From: an uncultured beta proteobacterium
GTDB taxonomy: Bacteria > Pseudomonadota > Gammaproteobacteria > Burkholderiales > SG8-41
DNA: 63,055 nt
Assembly (NCBI GenBank): GCA_902825845.1
Contig: CADECM010000015.1
Location: 12,842 to 75,896, forward strand
Reading direction: 5' to 3'
The position numbers and the translations under genes are program-made. The notes below the pieces were generated by a model. The model did no database searches and had not been told where the DNA came from. It saw only the letters and a list, made by a program, of their open reading frames with translations. Position 1 is the first letter of the stretch. Every line of letters begins with the position of its first letter. Below, piece after piece: positions 23,089 to 32,822 of the stretch.

Positions 23089-24834
23089 ATGCCGCAGGAT
23101 GCCAGCCCGACCGCCTCTGAAGCCGAATTTTCCACCGCGTATTACTTTCTCGAGGGGCTCAACGAAGTCGGCATCGAGTATCTGTTCTGCAATCTCGGTA
23201 CTGATCACGCGCCGATCATCGAAGAAATGGCGCACATGAAAGCGCTTGGCATGGCGCTGCCCAGGGTGTTGCTGTGCCCGCACGAAAACACCGCGGCGCA
23301 CATGGCGGGCGGATACGCGTTCATGACCGGGCGCGGCCAGGGCGTGCTGGTGCATGTGGATGTCGGCACCGCGAACACGTCCAACGGCATGCACAATCTG
23401 TTCCGCACGCGTCTGCCGGTGCTGCTGATGGCCGGCAAGGCGCCGTACTCGACGGGTGACGCGCTGCTGGGTTCACGCGACACCTACGTGCACTTCGTGC
23501 AGGAACCCTTCGATCAGGCGAGTCTGGTGCGGCCCTATCTCAAATGGGAATGGACGCTGCCGTCCGGCGTGGTGGTGAAGGAGGCGCTGCGCCGCGCGCA
23601 CTCGATCGCGCACAGCGATCCGGCGGGACCGGTGTACCTGATGATGCAGCGCGAGACCCTGACCCAGCGCTGGCATGTCAACAAGGTGCGCAGCTTCGAC
23701 GCCGCGCAGAACGGCGCAACGCATGGCGGGCAGGCCGATCCGGCGTTGATCGATGCGCTGGCCGCGCGCATCATCGATGCGGCCTATCCGGTGCTGGTTA
23801 CCGCCTACGCCGGACGCAACCCGCGCACGGTGAGCGCGATCGCGGCATTGTCCGAACTCGCCGGGATGGCGATAGTCGAATCCAATTCCAGCAGCAACAT
23901 CCCGAACACGCTGCCGTGTTTTGTCGGCTACATGGCCGAGCGCCAGGTGCCCAGGGCCGATGTCGGGCTGCTGGTCGATATCGATGTGCCGTGGTTTCCG
24001 ACGGACGTCAGTCCCGCGACAGGTTCGTTCTGGGCGCATGTCGATGTCGACGTACTCAAGATGGCCTCGCCCATGTGGACCTTTCCCGGCAATCTGCGCA
24101 TGCAGGGCGACAGCGGACGCATTCTCGCGCAGTTGATCGATGCGATTAAGCAAAAGGCCACGCCCGCGTTCCACGACAAAGCGGCGGCGCGCGTGGTGCA
24201 ACTCAAGGCCGAGCACGCCGCGTTTCTCGAGCGCGCCGCGAAAATGGCCGCTGACAAAGGCAAACCGGGCGAGATCAACCCCCACTTCCTGATGGCCGAA
24301 CTGGGCAAGGTACTCGACGCGAACGACGTCGTGTTCAACGAAGGCGTGCGCAATGCGGGCGCGGCGGCATTGCAGATCCGGCGGCCGGTTGCCAACACCA
24401 TGATGCGCGCGGCCGGCGGCGGGCTGGGCTGGTCGGGTGGCTTTGCGCTGGGGGCAAAGCTAGCCGCACCGAAGCAGATGATGGTGCAGCTGGTCGGCGA
24501 TGGCGGATTTTATTTCGGCAATCCGAGTTCCACCTTCGCGGCGGCGCGCCACCACGGCCTGCCGATCTTCGTGCTGGTGATGGACAACAGCGGCTGGGGC
24601 GCGGTGAAGGCCGCCACCACGCGCGTGTTCCCCAAGGGCGAGGCGATGGCGGCGGGCGAGTTTCAGGCCCATCTCCTGCCCGACGCCGATTTCACCAAAG
24701 TCGGCGCGGCGTTCGGCGCACATGGTGAAAGCGTCAGCAATCCCGACGACGTGCCGGCGGCACTGGCGCGCTGCGTCGAGGCGGTGCGCGGCGGGCGCGC
24801 GGCCATCATGCATGCGCGGGTGACCAAAATTTAG
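23089..24834 (+). CDS. Thiamine-diphosphate-dependent enzyme of the acetolactate synthase-like family
   Basis: A 581-residue three-domain ThDP enzyme; ATG after GAGG. The N-terminal domain has the catalytic Glu66 in PHENTAAHMAGGYA. The central domain follows, and the C-terminal domain carries the ThDP motif from residue 470 (VGDGGFYFGNPSS to VMDNSGWG). Related groups include acetolactate synthase, benzoylformate decarboxylase and oxalyl-CoA decarboxylase, but none can be assigned: the HENTAAHMAGG and LFCNLGTDH features mark a broad thiamine-requiring group common in Burkholderiales. Two Bug genes follow in the same direction, so the substrate may be an imported 2-oxo acid or its precursor. 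Confidence 0.83.
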   Translation: MPQDASPTASEAEFSTAYYFLEGLNEVGIEYLFCNLGTDHAPIIEEMAHMKALGMALPRVLLCPHENTAAHMAGGYAFMTGRGQGVLVHVDVGTANTSNGMHNLFRTRLPVLLMAGKAPYSTGDALLGSRDTYVHFVQEPFDQASLVRPYLKWEWTLPSGVVVKEALRRAHSIAHSDPAGPVYLMMQRETLTQRWHVNKVRSFDAAQNGATHGGQADPALIDALAARIIDAAYPVLVTAYAGRNPRTVSAIAALSELAGMAIVESNSSSNIPNTLPCFVGYMAERQVPRADVGLLVDIDVPWFPTDVSPATGSFWAHVDVDVLKMASPMWTFPGNLRMQGDSGRILAQLIDAIKQKATPAFHDKAAARVVQLKAEHAAFLERAAKMAADKGKPGEINPHFLMAELGKVLDANDVVFNEGVRNAGAAALQIRRPVANTMMRAAGGGLGWSGGFALGAKLAAPKQMMVQLVGDGGFYFGNPSSTFAAARHHGLPIFVLVMDNSGWGAVKAATTRVFPKGEAMAAGEFQAHLLPDADFTKVGAAFGAHGESVSNPDDVPAALARCVEAVRGGRAAIMHARVTKI

Positions 24835-24917
24835 CCAGGCAGGCGCGCCATCGGACGGCCGTGATTTATTCTCCGGTACCGGCCAAAACCTGCACGGCCG
24901 CATTTATACTTCGCGAC

Positions 24918-25883
24918 ATGCTTCGCATCCTGATCTGCCCTTTTCTGTTCGCCGCGGCCGCGGCCGCCGCCGCAGCGTATCCGTCACGTCCGATTTTGCT
25001 GGTGGTGCCCTATACCGCGGGCAGTGACGCGGATCTTGCCGCGCGCAATCTCGCGCGGCACGCGCCGCGTTTTCTCGACGGCCAATCGCTGGTGGTGATG
25101 AATCAACCGGGCGCTTCGGGGTCGATCGGAACCCTCGCCGTGCGCAACGCGGCGGCGGACGGCTACCGTCTGCTGTTGTCGCGCATCGCATCCCAGGTCA
25201 TCCTGCCGGCGGTGGACGCGAAGACGCCGTACCGCTGGAACGAATTCACCTTCCTGTCGGTGCTGGACATCAATCCCTATGTGTGCGCGGTGCGCGGCAG
25301 TGCGCCCCAAGCGTCGATGGCGGAGCTGATTGCCGCTATCCGCAAACAGCCGGGCCGCTTCAATTTTGCGACCGTGGGCGAGGGATCGCTGCAGAACTTC
25401 GGCCCGCAGTATCTGTTCAGTCTGGCCGGCCTGGCAAAAGATGCGGCAGTCGCCGTGCCGTACAAGGGGTCGGGCGAGCTTACCGCCGCGCTGCTCGGCG
25501 GGCAGGTGCAGTTTGCCTGCAGCAATCTGGGCGCGCTGCTGGGGCACTTTCGCGCCGGCACCCTGCGCCCGCTGATGACCACCACGCGCGAGCCTTTGAA
25601 GGACCTGCCCGATGCGCCCACCGCCAGAAGCCTGGGTTGGCCGCAGATGGAGCGCTTGGCGGCCTGGTCGGCGCTTGCCGGGCCCGCGCGACTGCCGCAC
25701 GATGTGGCGGCGCGCTGGGCTGGTGTAATCGGGAAGCTGGCGCAAGATCCCGCGTGGCTCGCCGGCGTTGCGAAACTGGGCGCCATTCCGGCGGTGCGCA
25801 GCCGCGCCGACACCGATCATTTCGTGCGAGACCAATATCAACTATACGAGCGCCTGGCTCAAAGCCTGGGCCTGCGGCAGTAG
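24918..25883 (+). CDS. Bug/TctC-family periplasmic solute-binding protein
   Basis: A 321-residue binding protein. The start at 24918 gives MLRILICPFLF and an Ala-rich hydrophobic run as signal peptide. Family blocks: RPILLVVPYTAGSDADLAAR, VVMNQPGASGSIGTLAV, NFATVGEGSLQNFGPQYLF and VPYKGSGELTAALLGGQVQF. The acidic SDAD in the first loop replaces the more usual GG.D. It is 83 bases behind the ThDP enzyme and 49 before another Bug gene. Confidence 0.85.
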   Translation: MLRILICPFLFAAAAAAAAAYPSRPILLVVPYTAGSDADLAARNLARHAPRFLDGQSLVVMNQPGASGSIGTLAVRNAAADGYRLLLSRIASQVILPAVDAKTPYRWNEFTFLSVLDINPYVCAVRGSAPQASMAELIAAIRKQPGRFNFATVGEGSLQNFGPQYLFSLAGLAKDAAVAVPYKGSGELTAALLGGQVQFACSNLGALLGHFRAGTLRPLMTTTREPLKDLPDAPTARSLGWPQMERLAAWSALAGPARLPHDVAARWAGVIGKLAQDPAWLAGVAKLGAIPAVRSRADTDHFVRDQYQLYERLAQSLGLRQ

Positions 25884-25932
25884 CGCGGGACAACGGTCCG
25901 CGCGGCGCCTGCACATCAAGGAGGAGCAGTTC

Positions 25933-26910
25933 ATGAGGATGACATCCATTTGCCGCGCGCTGGCAGTGCCGGCCGCCGTGCTGACAACCATCCCGGCGGC
26001 GGTGGCGCAGGCGTGGCCCGCCAAATCGATCCGCATGATTGTGCCGTTCCCCGCTGGCGGCGGCGTGGACTATGTCGGGCGCATCGTCGCCAAGAGTCTG
26101 TCCGATCGCTTGAACCAGCAGGTGGTGGTGGACAATCGCGCCGGCGCGAGCGCGATCATCGGCATGGAACTGCTGAAAAACGCACCACCCGACGGATACA
26201 CCATCGCGGCGACTTCGGCGGGCCCGCTGGCGATCAATCCGCATATTTTCAAGAAGCTCTCGTACGACGCCCTGCGCGATTACTCGCCGATCAGCAACAT
26301 GTCGACCTTTCCCTATCTGCTGGCGATACACCCGTCGCTGCCGGTGCGCAACGTCAAGTCACTCATCGCGCTCGCGCGCGCGCGGCCCGGCGAGATCGCC
26401 TACTCGTCGCCGGGCGCCGGCAATGGACAACACCTCGCCACCGCGCTGTTCGCGTCGATGGCAAAGATCGACCTGTTGCACATCCCGTACAAAGGCAATG
26501 CGCCTTCGGTGGTGGCCATTGTGTCCGGCGAAACACAGATTACCCACAGCAGCATTCCGTCGATGCTGCCGCATGTGCGCTCGGGGCGCGTGCGGGCGTT
26601 GGGCGTTGCCACCGCGCAGCGCATCCCGTCGCTGCCGGAGTTTCCGACCGTGGCCGAAAGCGGTTTGCCGGGGTTCGAGGCCTACGGCTGGGCCGGCATG
26701 ATCGGGCCGGCGAACCTGCCGCGGGACATCGTCAACGCGCTCAACAAGGCGACTGTCGATATTTTGAAGCAGCAGGACATTGCGCAGCGCATGCTGGCGG
26801 ACGGCGCCGTTCCAACGCCGACCAGCCCCGCGCAATTCGCCGCCTACCTGAAGGCGGAACTTGCGAAATGGGGCGGCGTCGTGAAGTTGGCAAAGGTCGA
26901 ACCCCGATAA
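25933..26910 (+). CDS. Bug/TctC-family periplasmic solute-binding protein
   Basis: A 325-residue binding protein; ATG at 25933 after AAGGAGGAG. The signal peptide ends AAVAQA. It is a canonical Bug protein: SIRMIVPFPAGGGVDYVGR, QVVVDNRAGASAIIGMELL, SYDALRDYSPIS, SSPGAGNGQHLATALF and HIPYKGNAPSVVAIVSGE. Its paralogue directly upstream is clearly diverged, so this is not a recent tandem copy. It probably serves the same pathway as the ThDP enzyme. Confidence 0.88.
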   Translation: MRMTSICRALAVPAAVLTTIPAAVAQAWPAKSIRMIVPFPAGGGVDYVGRIVAKSLSDRLNQQVVVDNRAGASAIIGMELLKNAPPDGYTIAATSAGPLAINPHIFKKLSYDALRDYSPISNMSTFPYLLAIHPSLPVRNVKSLIALARARPGEIAYSSPGAGNGQHLATALFASMAKIDLLHIPYKGNAPSVVAIVSGETQITHSSIPSMLPHVRSGRVRALGVATAQRIPSLPEFPTVAESGLPGFEAYGWAGMIGPANLPRDIVNALNKATVDILKQQDIAQRMLADGAVPTPTSPAQFAAYLKAELAKWGGVVKLAKVEPR

Positions 26911-26992
26911 CCGCCGATACCGCCTTGGTGTGCTGTTTGCGCCACCGCCTATCCACCGCAGCAGCGCATGCCTACGGACGCCGGCAAAATAC

Positions 26993-27012
26993 TGTAGGTA
27001 TCTATTTTTAAA
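26993..27012 (-). repeat. AT-rich intergenic motif, copy 6 (reverse)
   Basis: Minus strand TTTAAAAATAGATACCTACA, in the gap between the second Bug gene and hslV. Confidence 0.6.
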
Positions 27013-27105
27013 CACTTAATTGTAAAGTGATCGGCGCCGAAGCTTGTCCTGCGCGCGAGCTGCCGCACGCGGGGCCGGAGGTATTCAAAGTGGACTAGAA
27101 TGCCT

Positions 27106-27134
27106 CTTGAAACGCGGCGAATCTGCCCCATCTA
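27106..27134 (+). promoter_or_regulatory. Heat-shock sigma-32 promoter for hslVU
   Basis: CTTGAAA at 27106-27112, 13 bases, then CCCCATCTA at 27126-27134. This fits the sigma-32 consensus (CTTGAAA, 13-15 bases, CCCCATnTA) without mismatch. It lies 36 bases before the hslV start. Confidence 0.85.
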
Positions 27135-27170
27135 TCGCCAACCCCCCTCTTTTCCCTGGCCTCCCTTCGC

Positions 27171-27713
27171 ATGAGTTCCGAAGTATTTCACGGCACCACT
27201 ATATTGTCGGTGCGCCGCGGTAACGTCGTCGCTCTGGGCGGTGACGGGCAGGTGACGCTGGGCACTGTGGTGGTGAAGGCCACGGCGCGCAAAATCCGCC
27301 GCCTGTATCACGAGAAAATACTCGCCGGATTCGCCGGCGGCACCGCCGATGCGTTCACGTTGTTCGAGCGTTTCGAAGCCAAGCTCGAAAAGCATCAGGG
27401 TAACCTGATGCGTTCCGCGGTGGAACTGGCGAAGGACTGGCGCACCGACCGCATGCTGCGCCGGCTCGAAGCCATGCTGGCGGTGGCGGATCGCGAGCAT
27501 TCACTGATCATCACCGGGTCGGGCGATGTGCTGGAACCGGAGCTGGGCGTTGCCGCCATCGGTAGCGGCGGCTCGTACGCGCAGGCGGCAGCGCGCGCGC
27601 TGCTGGAAAACACCGACCTCGCGCCGCGTGACATCGTGAAAAAATCGCTTGAGATCGCCGGCGATCTTTGCATTTACACCAATCAGCAGCATGTGATTGA
27701 GGTGCTGGAGTGA
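27171..27713 (+). CDS. hslV: HslV peptidase subunit of the HslVU (ClpQY) protease
   Basis: A 180-residue cytosolic threonine peptidase. After removal of MSSEVFHG the mature chain would begin TTILSVRRG, exposing the catalytic Thr. GDGQVTLG and [20 protein letters not shown] are family blocks. It forms a double hexamer capped by HslU. It is driven by the sigma-32 promoter just upstream and separated from hslU by a repeat-rich 117-base spacer. Confidence 0.97.
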   Translation: MSSEVFHGTTILSVRRGNVVALGGDGQVTLGTVVVKATARKIRRLYHEKILAGFAGGTADAFTLFERFEAKLEKHQGNLMRSAVELAKDWRTDRMLRRLEAMLAVADREHSLIITGSGDVLEPELGVAAIGSGGSYAQAAARALLENTDLAPRDIVKKSLEIAGDLCIYTNQQHVIEVLE

Positions 27714-27716
27714 TCA

Positions 27717-27820
27717 CGTGAAGGGGTGAAGGGGTGAATGCGTGAAGGAGGTACCCCTGTCGCTATGCCACGAATCCGATTTTACCCCTTCACGCCTTCA
27801 CGGCAATCAAACCTTCACGG
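27717..27820. repeat. Heptad-type inverted repeat cluster between hslV and hslU
   Basis: The left arm (27718-27748) has four units of GTGAAGG or close variants. The right arm (27782-27820) holds their complements (CCTTCAC units, including ACCCCTTCACGCCTTCAC). A transcript would fold into a long hairpin between the two operon genes. Same design as the clusters at 33091, 41334 and 57894. Confidence 0.75.
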
Positions 27821-27830
27821 CATTTAAACC

Positions 27831-29156
27831 ATGTCCTCCATGACCCCCCAGGAAATCGTCCACGAACTCGATCGCCATATCATCGGCCAGGACGACGCCA
27901 AGCGCGCCGTGGCGATTGCGCTGCGCAACCGCTGGCGCCGGCAGCAGGTGGCCGAGCCGTTGCGCCAGGAAATCACGCCCAAGAATATTCTGATGATCGG
28001 CCCCACTGGCGTGGGCAAGACCGAAATTGCACGGCGCCTCGCGCGCCTTGCCGACGCGCCGTTCATCAAGATCGAGGCCACCAAGTTCACCGAAGTGGGC
28101 TACGTCGGGCGCGATGTCGACACCATCATCCGCGACCTGGTGGAAACCGCGATCAAGGAAACGCGCAGTCAGGCGACGCGCAAGGTGCGCCGCCAGGCCG
28201 AGGATATGGCCGAAGAGCGCGTGCTGGATGTGCTGCTGCCGCCGGCGCCCGACTATGGCGCCGCCAATGAGGCGGCAGAAAACCCCACGCGCCAGAAATT
28301 TCGCAAGCGGCTGCGCGAAGGCGAACTTGACGACAAGGAAATCGAAGTCGAAGTCGCGGCCGCTCCCGCGCAGATGGAAATCCTGGCGCCGCCCGGCATG
28401 GAAGATTTGACCTCGCAGATTCAGGGCATGTTCCAGAACCTCGGCGGCGGCAGGAAACGCACGCGCAAGCTCAAGGTGCGCGAGGCAATGCGGCTACTCA
28501 CCGACGAGGAAGCCGGCAAGCTGGTCAACGATGACGAACTGAAGCTTGCGGCGGTGAACAATGTCGAGCAGAACGGCATTGTGTTTCTGGACGAGATCGA
28601 CAAGATCGCCGCGCGCCAGGAGACCTCCGGCGCCGATGTGTCGCGCCAGGGCGTGCAGCGGGATTTGCTGCCGCTGGTCGAGGGCACCACGGTCACCACC
28701 AAGTACGGCATGATCAAGACCGATCACATCCTGTTCATCGCCAGCGGCGCGTTCCACCTGTCCAAACCGTCGGACCTGATCCCGGAACTGCAGGGGCGCT
28801 TCCCGATCCGCGTTGAGCTGAAAAGCCTGTCGGTGGCTGATTTCGAACAGATACTCACCAACACCCACGCCAGCCTGGTAAAGCAATACGAAGCCCTGCT
28901 CGCCACCGAAGACGTCAAACTTGAATTCGGCGCCGATGCGATTCGGCGCCTGGCGGAGATCGCGTGGCAGGTCAATGAAAAAACCGAGAACATCGGCGCG
29001 CGCCGCCTGTACACCGTGATGGAAAAACTGCTGGAAGACATATCGTTCAATGCCGCCAAACAGTCCGGCCAGTCGCTTGCGGTGGATCGCGCCTACGTCG
29101 ATGCGCGGCTCGGTGAACTGGCGCAGAGCGAAGATCTGGCGCGTTACGTACTTTGA
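27831..29156 (+). CDS. hslU: HslU ATPase/unfoldase subunit of HslVU
   Basis: A 441-residue AAA+ ATPase of normal length. Walker A GPTGVGKT lies at residues 57-64 and Walker [10 protein letters not shown] near 250. The inserted I domain is about residues 110-230. The sensor and C-terminal part ends LARYVL, the tail that docks into HslV. It unfolds substrates and feeds them to HslV, and is co-transcribed with it. Confidence 0.97.
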   Translation: MSSMTPQEIVHELDRHIIGQDDAKRAVAIALRNRWRRQQVAEPLRQEITPKNILMIGPTGVGKTEIARRLARLADAPFIKIEATKFTEVGYVGRDVDTIIRDLVETAIKETRSQATRKVRRQAEDMAEERVLDVLLPPAPDYGAANEAAENPTRQKFRKRLREGELDDKEIEVEVAAAPAQMEILAPPGMEDLTSQIQGMFQNLGGGRKRTRKLKVREAMRLLTDEEAGKLVNDDELKLAAVNNVEQNGIVFLDEIDKIAARQETSGADVSRQGVQRDLLPLVEGTTVTTKYGMIKTDHILFIASGAFHLSKPSDLIPELQGRFPIRVELKSLSVADFEQILTNTHASLVKQYEALLATEDVKLEFGADAIRRLAEIAWQVNEKTENIGARRLYTVMEKLLEDISFNAAKQSGQSLAVDRAYVDARLGELAQSEDLARYVL

Positions 29157-29176
29157 TATAACTTATTGATTTTAAA
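29157..29176 (-). repeat. AT-rich intergenic motif, copy 7 (reverse)
   Basis: Minus strand TTTAAAATCAATAAGTTATA. It begins at the hslU stop codon. On the plus strand the element runs straight into the ATG of the SDR gene, so it fills the whole 29-base gap. Confidence 0.7.
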
Positions 29177-29185
29177 CAATTTTTT

Positions 29186-29953
29186 ATGGACCTCTCTGCG
29201 GTCTCGGCATTGATCAGCGGCGCGGCGTCGGGCTTGGGCGCAGCCACCGCGCGGCGCTTTGCCGGCGCCGGAGCGCGGGTGGTCCTCGCCGACGTGAATG
29301 CCGCCGCGGCCGCGGCCATCGCGCGTGACATCGGCGACGCAGCGCGCGCGACAGCCTGCGATGTCACCAGCGAAGACAGCACGCGGCAGGCGGTCGACTT
29401 CACGCTGAACGCATTCGGTACCCTGCACGTGCTGGTGAATTGCGCGGGCATCGCGCCGCCGGAGCGCGTGCTCGGCAAAAGCGGACCGCACCGGCTGGAA
29501 CTTTTCCAGCGTGTGATCGAGGTCAACCTCACCGGCACCTTCAATGCCATTCGCCTCGCGGCGCAGGCGATGGATCGCAACACGCCCAACGCCGAGGGCG
29601 AACGCGGGGTGATTATCAATACCGCGTCGGTGGCCGCGTTTGACGGCCAGATCGGGCAGGCGGCCTATAGCGCATCGAAGGCCGGCGTGGCCGGCATGAC
29701 GTTGCCCATCGCGCGCGAACTGGCGCGCAGCGGCATCCGTGTGATGACCATCGCGCCGGGCATTTTCGAAACACCGATGCTGCGCGGCCTCAGCTCCGAA
29801 ATTCAGGCCTCGCTGGGCGCCCAGGTGCCGTTTCCGCCGCGTCTGGGGCGGCCGGATGAATACGCGGCGCTGGCCGCGCATATCGTCTCCAATGCCATGC
29901 TTAACGGCGAAGTGATACGCCTGGACGGCGCCATTCGCATGGCGCCGAAATAG
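29186..29953 (+). CDS. Short-chain dehydrogenase, 3-hydroxyacyl-CoA dehydrogenase type II-like
   Basis: A 255-residue SDR. The NAD site is [17 protein letters not shown] with LADVN after strand 2 (NAD preference). NCAGI follows, then the catalytic Ser ([10 protein letters not shown]) and YSASK (Tyr and Lys). The [29 protein letters not shown] run closely resembles the HSD17B10 group (2-methyl-3-hydroxybutyryl-CoA or 3-hydroxyacyl-CoA dehydrogenase). The message has no Shine-Dalgarno: the ATG directly follows the AT-rich element. Confidence 0.85.
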   Translation: MDLSAVSALISGAASGLGAATARRFAGAGARVVLADVNAAAAAAIARDIGDAARATACDVTSEDSTRQAVDFTLNAFGTLHVLVNCAGIAPPERVLGKSGPHRLELFQRVIEVNLTGTFNAIRLAAQAMDRNTPNAEGERGVIINTASVAAFDGQIGQAAYSASKAGVAGMTLPIARELARSGIRVMTIAPGIFETPMLRGLSSEIQASLGAQVPFPPRLGRPDEYAALAAHIVSNAMLNGEVIRLDGAIRMAPK

Positions 29954-30018
29954 GGCTGCAAAAGCGCCCGCGCACCCGCGCGGCCGTACTGCACTAAAAT
30001 AGCGCCAAAAGGAATCCC

Positions 30019-31314
30019 ATGTCAGCCGTCCCCCGACTTACCACAGCCCTGTCCGGTCCGCCGTTGGCGCTGGAGAACCAATTGCTCGCGCAATCGATCG
30101 GCATCGAGCAATGGTTTCGCGGCCAGTGGCAGGATCACGCGCCGCCGTTCTACGGCTCGGTCGACCTGCGCAACAGCGTCTACAAGCTGGCACCGGTCGA
30201 TACCAATCTGTTTCCGGGGGGATTCAACAATCTGAATCCGGATTTTCATGCGCTGTGCGTGCAGGCGGCGTTGACTGCGGTGGAAAAAATCTGCCCTGAC
30301 GCGCGCGATGCCCTGCTGATACCCGAAAACCACACGCGCAACCTGTTTTATCTGCAGAACGTGGCCACCATCGCGCGCATTCTGCGCCATGCGGGGATGA
30401 ATGTGCGTATCGGCAGCCTGTTGCCCGGCCTCACCGAAGCGATGTCGGTGGACCTGCCCAACGGCAAGAAACTGAAGCTCGAGCCCTTGAAGCGCTCGGG
30501 CAACCGCCTCGGTGTGGATGGCTTCGATCCGTGCGTGGTGCTGCTCAACAACGATCTGTCGGCGGGCATTCCCGACATTCTGCGCAACGTGGAGCAGCCG
30601 CTATTTCCGCCGCTGCACGCAGGCTGGGCGGTGCGCCGCAAGTCCAATCATTTTGCCGCCTACAGCGACGTGGCGAAAGAATTCGCGCAGCATATCGGCA
30701 TCGATCCGTGGTTCATCAATCCCTACTTTGAGATGTGCGGCAAGATCAATTTTCAGGAGCGCCAGGGCGAGGAGTGCCTTGCCGGCTATGTGTCGGAAAT
30801 TCTCAACGATATTCGCGCCAAGTACAAAGAGTACGGCATCAGCGACGACCCGTTTGTGATCATCAAGGCCGATGCCGGCACCTACGGCATGGGCATCATG
30901 ACCGTGAAGGACGCTTCCGAAGTGGTGGGCCTCAATCGCAAACAGCGCAACAAGATGGCGGTGGTCAAGGAAGGCATGCAGGTGCAGGAAGTGCTGGTGC
31001 AGGAAGGCGTCTACACCGTCGAGACCGTGCGCGATGCGGTGGCCGAGCCGGTGGTGTACACCATCGATCGTTTCGTGGTGGGCGGTTTCTACCGCGTGAA
31101 CATGCAGCGCGGCAAGGATCAGAACCTCAATGCGCCCGGCATGCAGTTCGAGCCGCTGGCGTTCGCCGAACCGTGTTCGTCGCCCGACCCGGAAGATCCC
31201 GACTGCGCGCCCAACCGCTTCTATGCCTATGGCGTGATTGCGCGGCTGGCGCTGCTGGCCGCCTCGATCGAGCTGGAACGTACCGAGCCGTCGGCGGAAC
31301 CGGCGACGGCATGA
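30019..31314 (+). CDS. gshA: Glutamate-cysteine ligase, proteobacterial GshA type
   Basis: A 431-residue cytosolic enzyme for the first step of glutathione synthesis. It belongs to the family first seen in Acidithiobacillus ferrooxidans, not the E. coli type: RNSVYKLAPVDTNLFPGGFN, IPENHTRNLFYLQNV and ADAGTYGMGIMTV are characteristic. The ATG follows AAAGGAA. It overlaps gshB by four bases (ATGA). Confidence 0.93.
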   Translation: MSAVPRLTTALSGPPLALENQLLAQSIGIEQWFRGQWQDHAPPFYGSVDLRNSVYKLAPVDTNLFPGGFNNLNPDFHALCVQAALTAVEKICPDARDALLIPENHTRNLFYLQNVATIARILRHAGMNVRIGSLLPGLTEAMSVDLPNGKKLKLEPLKRSGNRLGVDGFDPCVVLLNNDLSAGIPDILRNVEQPLFPPLHAGWAVRRKSNHFAAYSDVAKEFAQHIGIDPWFINPYFEMCGKINFQERQGEECLAGYVSEILNDIRAKYKEYGISDDPFVIIKADAGTYGMGIMTVKDASEVVGLNRKQRNKMAVVKEGMQVQEVLVQEGVYTVETVRDAVAEPVVYTIDRFVVGGFYRVNMQRGKDQNLNAPGMQFEPLAFAEPCSSPDPEDPDCAPNRFYAYGVIARLALLAASIELERTEPSAEPATA

Positions 31315-32255
31315 AGCTTGCCTTTATCGTCGACCCGCTCGACGAATTCAAGACCTACAAGGATACCTCCTACGCGATGATGGTCGAGGCGGCCGCGCGC
31401 GGCTGCGAACTTTATGCGCTGCAACAGGCGGATATTTTCTGGCGCAAGAATCGTGTCGCGGGCAATGCGCTGCGTCTGCACTTGACCAGCGATGATGAAG
31501 AGTCGTGGTATCGGAGCGAGGCGGCGGCCGAGAAGGATCTGGCCGGCTTCGACGCCGTGATCATGCGCAAGGATCCGCCGTTCGACATGGAGTATGTCTA
31601 CAGCACGTATCTGCTGGAGGCGGCCGAGGCGCAGGGCGCGCGCGTGTTTAACCGCCCGCGCGCAATTCGCGACCATAACGAAAAAATGGCGATTGCGCGC
31701 TATGCGCAGTTTATCGCCCCCACCGTGGTGACGCGGCTGGAAACGGTGTTGCGCGAATTTCTGGCCGAACACGGCGACGTGATATTCAAACCGCTCGACG
31801 GCATGGGCGGCGCGTCGATTTTCCGCGTGCGCCGCGACGACCCCAACACCAGCGTCATCATCGAAACCCTCACGCAGATGGGCGCGCGCACCATCATGGC
31901 GCAGCGCTACCTGCCGCAGATCGTCGATGGCGACAAACGCGTGCTGCTGATCGGCGGCAAGCCGGTGCCGTTCTGCCTCGCGCGCATCCCGATGGCGGGC
32001 GAGACGCGCGGTAATCTGGCAGCCGGCGGCACCGGGGTGGCACGCGCGCTCACGCCGCGCGACCGCGAAATCGCCGAAGCACTGGCGCCGGCGCTGCACG
32101 CACAAGGCTTGTTGCTGGTTGGGCTCGATGTGATCGGCAGTAACCTCACGGAAATCAATGTCACCAGCCCGACCTGTTTTCAGGAAATAACCCAGCAAAG
32201 CGGCTGCAATGTTGCGGGCCTGTTCATGGATGCTCTGACGGCGGAATTAAAATAA
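31311..32255 (+). CDS. gshB: Glutathione synthase
   Basis: A 314-residue ATP-grasp ligase joining glutamylcysteine and glycine. Visible: AFIVDPLDEFKTYKDTSYAM (N-terminal domain), MRKDPPFDMEYVYSTY, FKPLDGMGGASIFRV (ATP-grasp loop), LPQIVDGDKRVLLIGG and GLDVIGSNLTEINVTSPTC. Length is normal. Start at 31311 overlaps the gshA stop, so the two are translationally coupled. Confidence 0.96.
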   Translation: MKLAFIVDPLDEFKTYKDTSYAMMVEAAARGCELYALQQADIFWRKNRVAGNALRLHLTSDDEESWYRSEAAAEKDLAGFDAVIMRKDPPFDMEYVYSTYLLEAAEAQGARVFNRPRAIRDHNEKMAIARYAQFIAPTVVTRLETVLREFLAEHGDVIFKPLDGMGGASIFRVRRDDPNTSVIIETLTQMGARTIMAQRYLPQIVDGDKRVLLIGGKPVPFCLARIPMAGETRGNLAAGGTGVARALTPRDREIAEALAPALHAQGLLLVGLDVIGSNLTEINVTSPTCFQEITQQSGCNVAGLFMDALTAELK

Positions 32256-32257
32256 TA

Positions 32258-32277
32258 AATAAAAACAAATACTTACG
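32258..32277 (+). repeat. AT-rich intergenic motif, copy 8
   Basis: AATAAAAACAAATACTTACG starts three bases after the gshB stop. One mismatch to the reference form. Confidence 0.8.
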
Positions 32278-32405
32278 TATTATTCGCTTGACCGTCGAGA
32301 TGTTAAAGGTTTGAAATTTGTTGCCGTGGCGTGATTTTCGGCAGGTTTGCTGCAGCGCAATAGCGTAGAATTTCTTTCGTTTACGGTTACTGAAACGCGA
32401 ATGAA

Positions 32406-32822
32406 ATGATCGGCATCCTGTTGTTGACCCACGGTACTCTCGGCGAAAGCCTGATTCAAACCGCCATCCATGTCATTAACAAGCGTCCCGGACGTCTGCG
32501 CCAGCTCGGCGTCACGGCAGCTGACGATCCCACGCTGTTGCTGCCCCAGGCGCGGGCGCTGGTCAACGAACTCGACGACGGCAGCGGCGTGTTGATCATG
32601 ACCGACATGTACGGGGGATCGCCCTCCAATATCGCCGCCAAGCTGATCGTGCCGGGCCGGGTCGAGGCGGTTGCCGGAGTGAATCTGCCGATGTTGATCC
32701 GCGCCCTCACGTATCGCGAGCGTCCCCTCGATGTGATCATCACCAAGGCCATCAGTGGCGGTTGCGAAGGCGTGATGCGCGTTCCGGCTTTCACCCTTCA
32801 TCATGTTGCAACAGGAAGTTGA
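32406..32822 (+). CDS. PTS EIIA component, mannose/fructose class
   Basis: A 138-residue EIIA of the mannose class. The phosphorylated His is His9 in LLLTHGTLGESL; MTDMYGGSPSNIAAKL is a second family block. No EIIB or EIIC is present. In betaproteobacteria this EIIA-HPr-EI set forms a regulatory chain that senses carbon or phosphoryl state rather than moving sugar. The gene overlaps ptsH by 20 bases. Confidence 0.9.
   Translation: MIGILLLTHGTLGESLIQTAIHVINKRPGRLRQLGVTAADDPTLLLPQARALVNELDDGSGVLIMTDMYGGSPSNIAAKLIVPGRVEAVAGVNLPMLIRALTYRERPLDVIITKAISGGCEGVMRVPAFTLHHVATGS

Noticed and set aside
24918..26910. Recent tandem duplication of the two adjacent Bug genes
   Set aside because: Signal peptides, binding loops and most of the sequence differ; they are old paralogues.
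27717..27820. CRISPR array at the heptad clusters
   Set aside because: Units are 7 bases without spacers and face each other as inverted arms; no cas genes are near.
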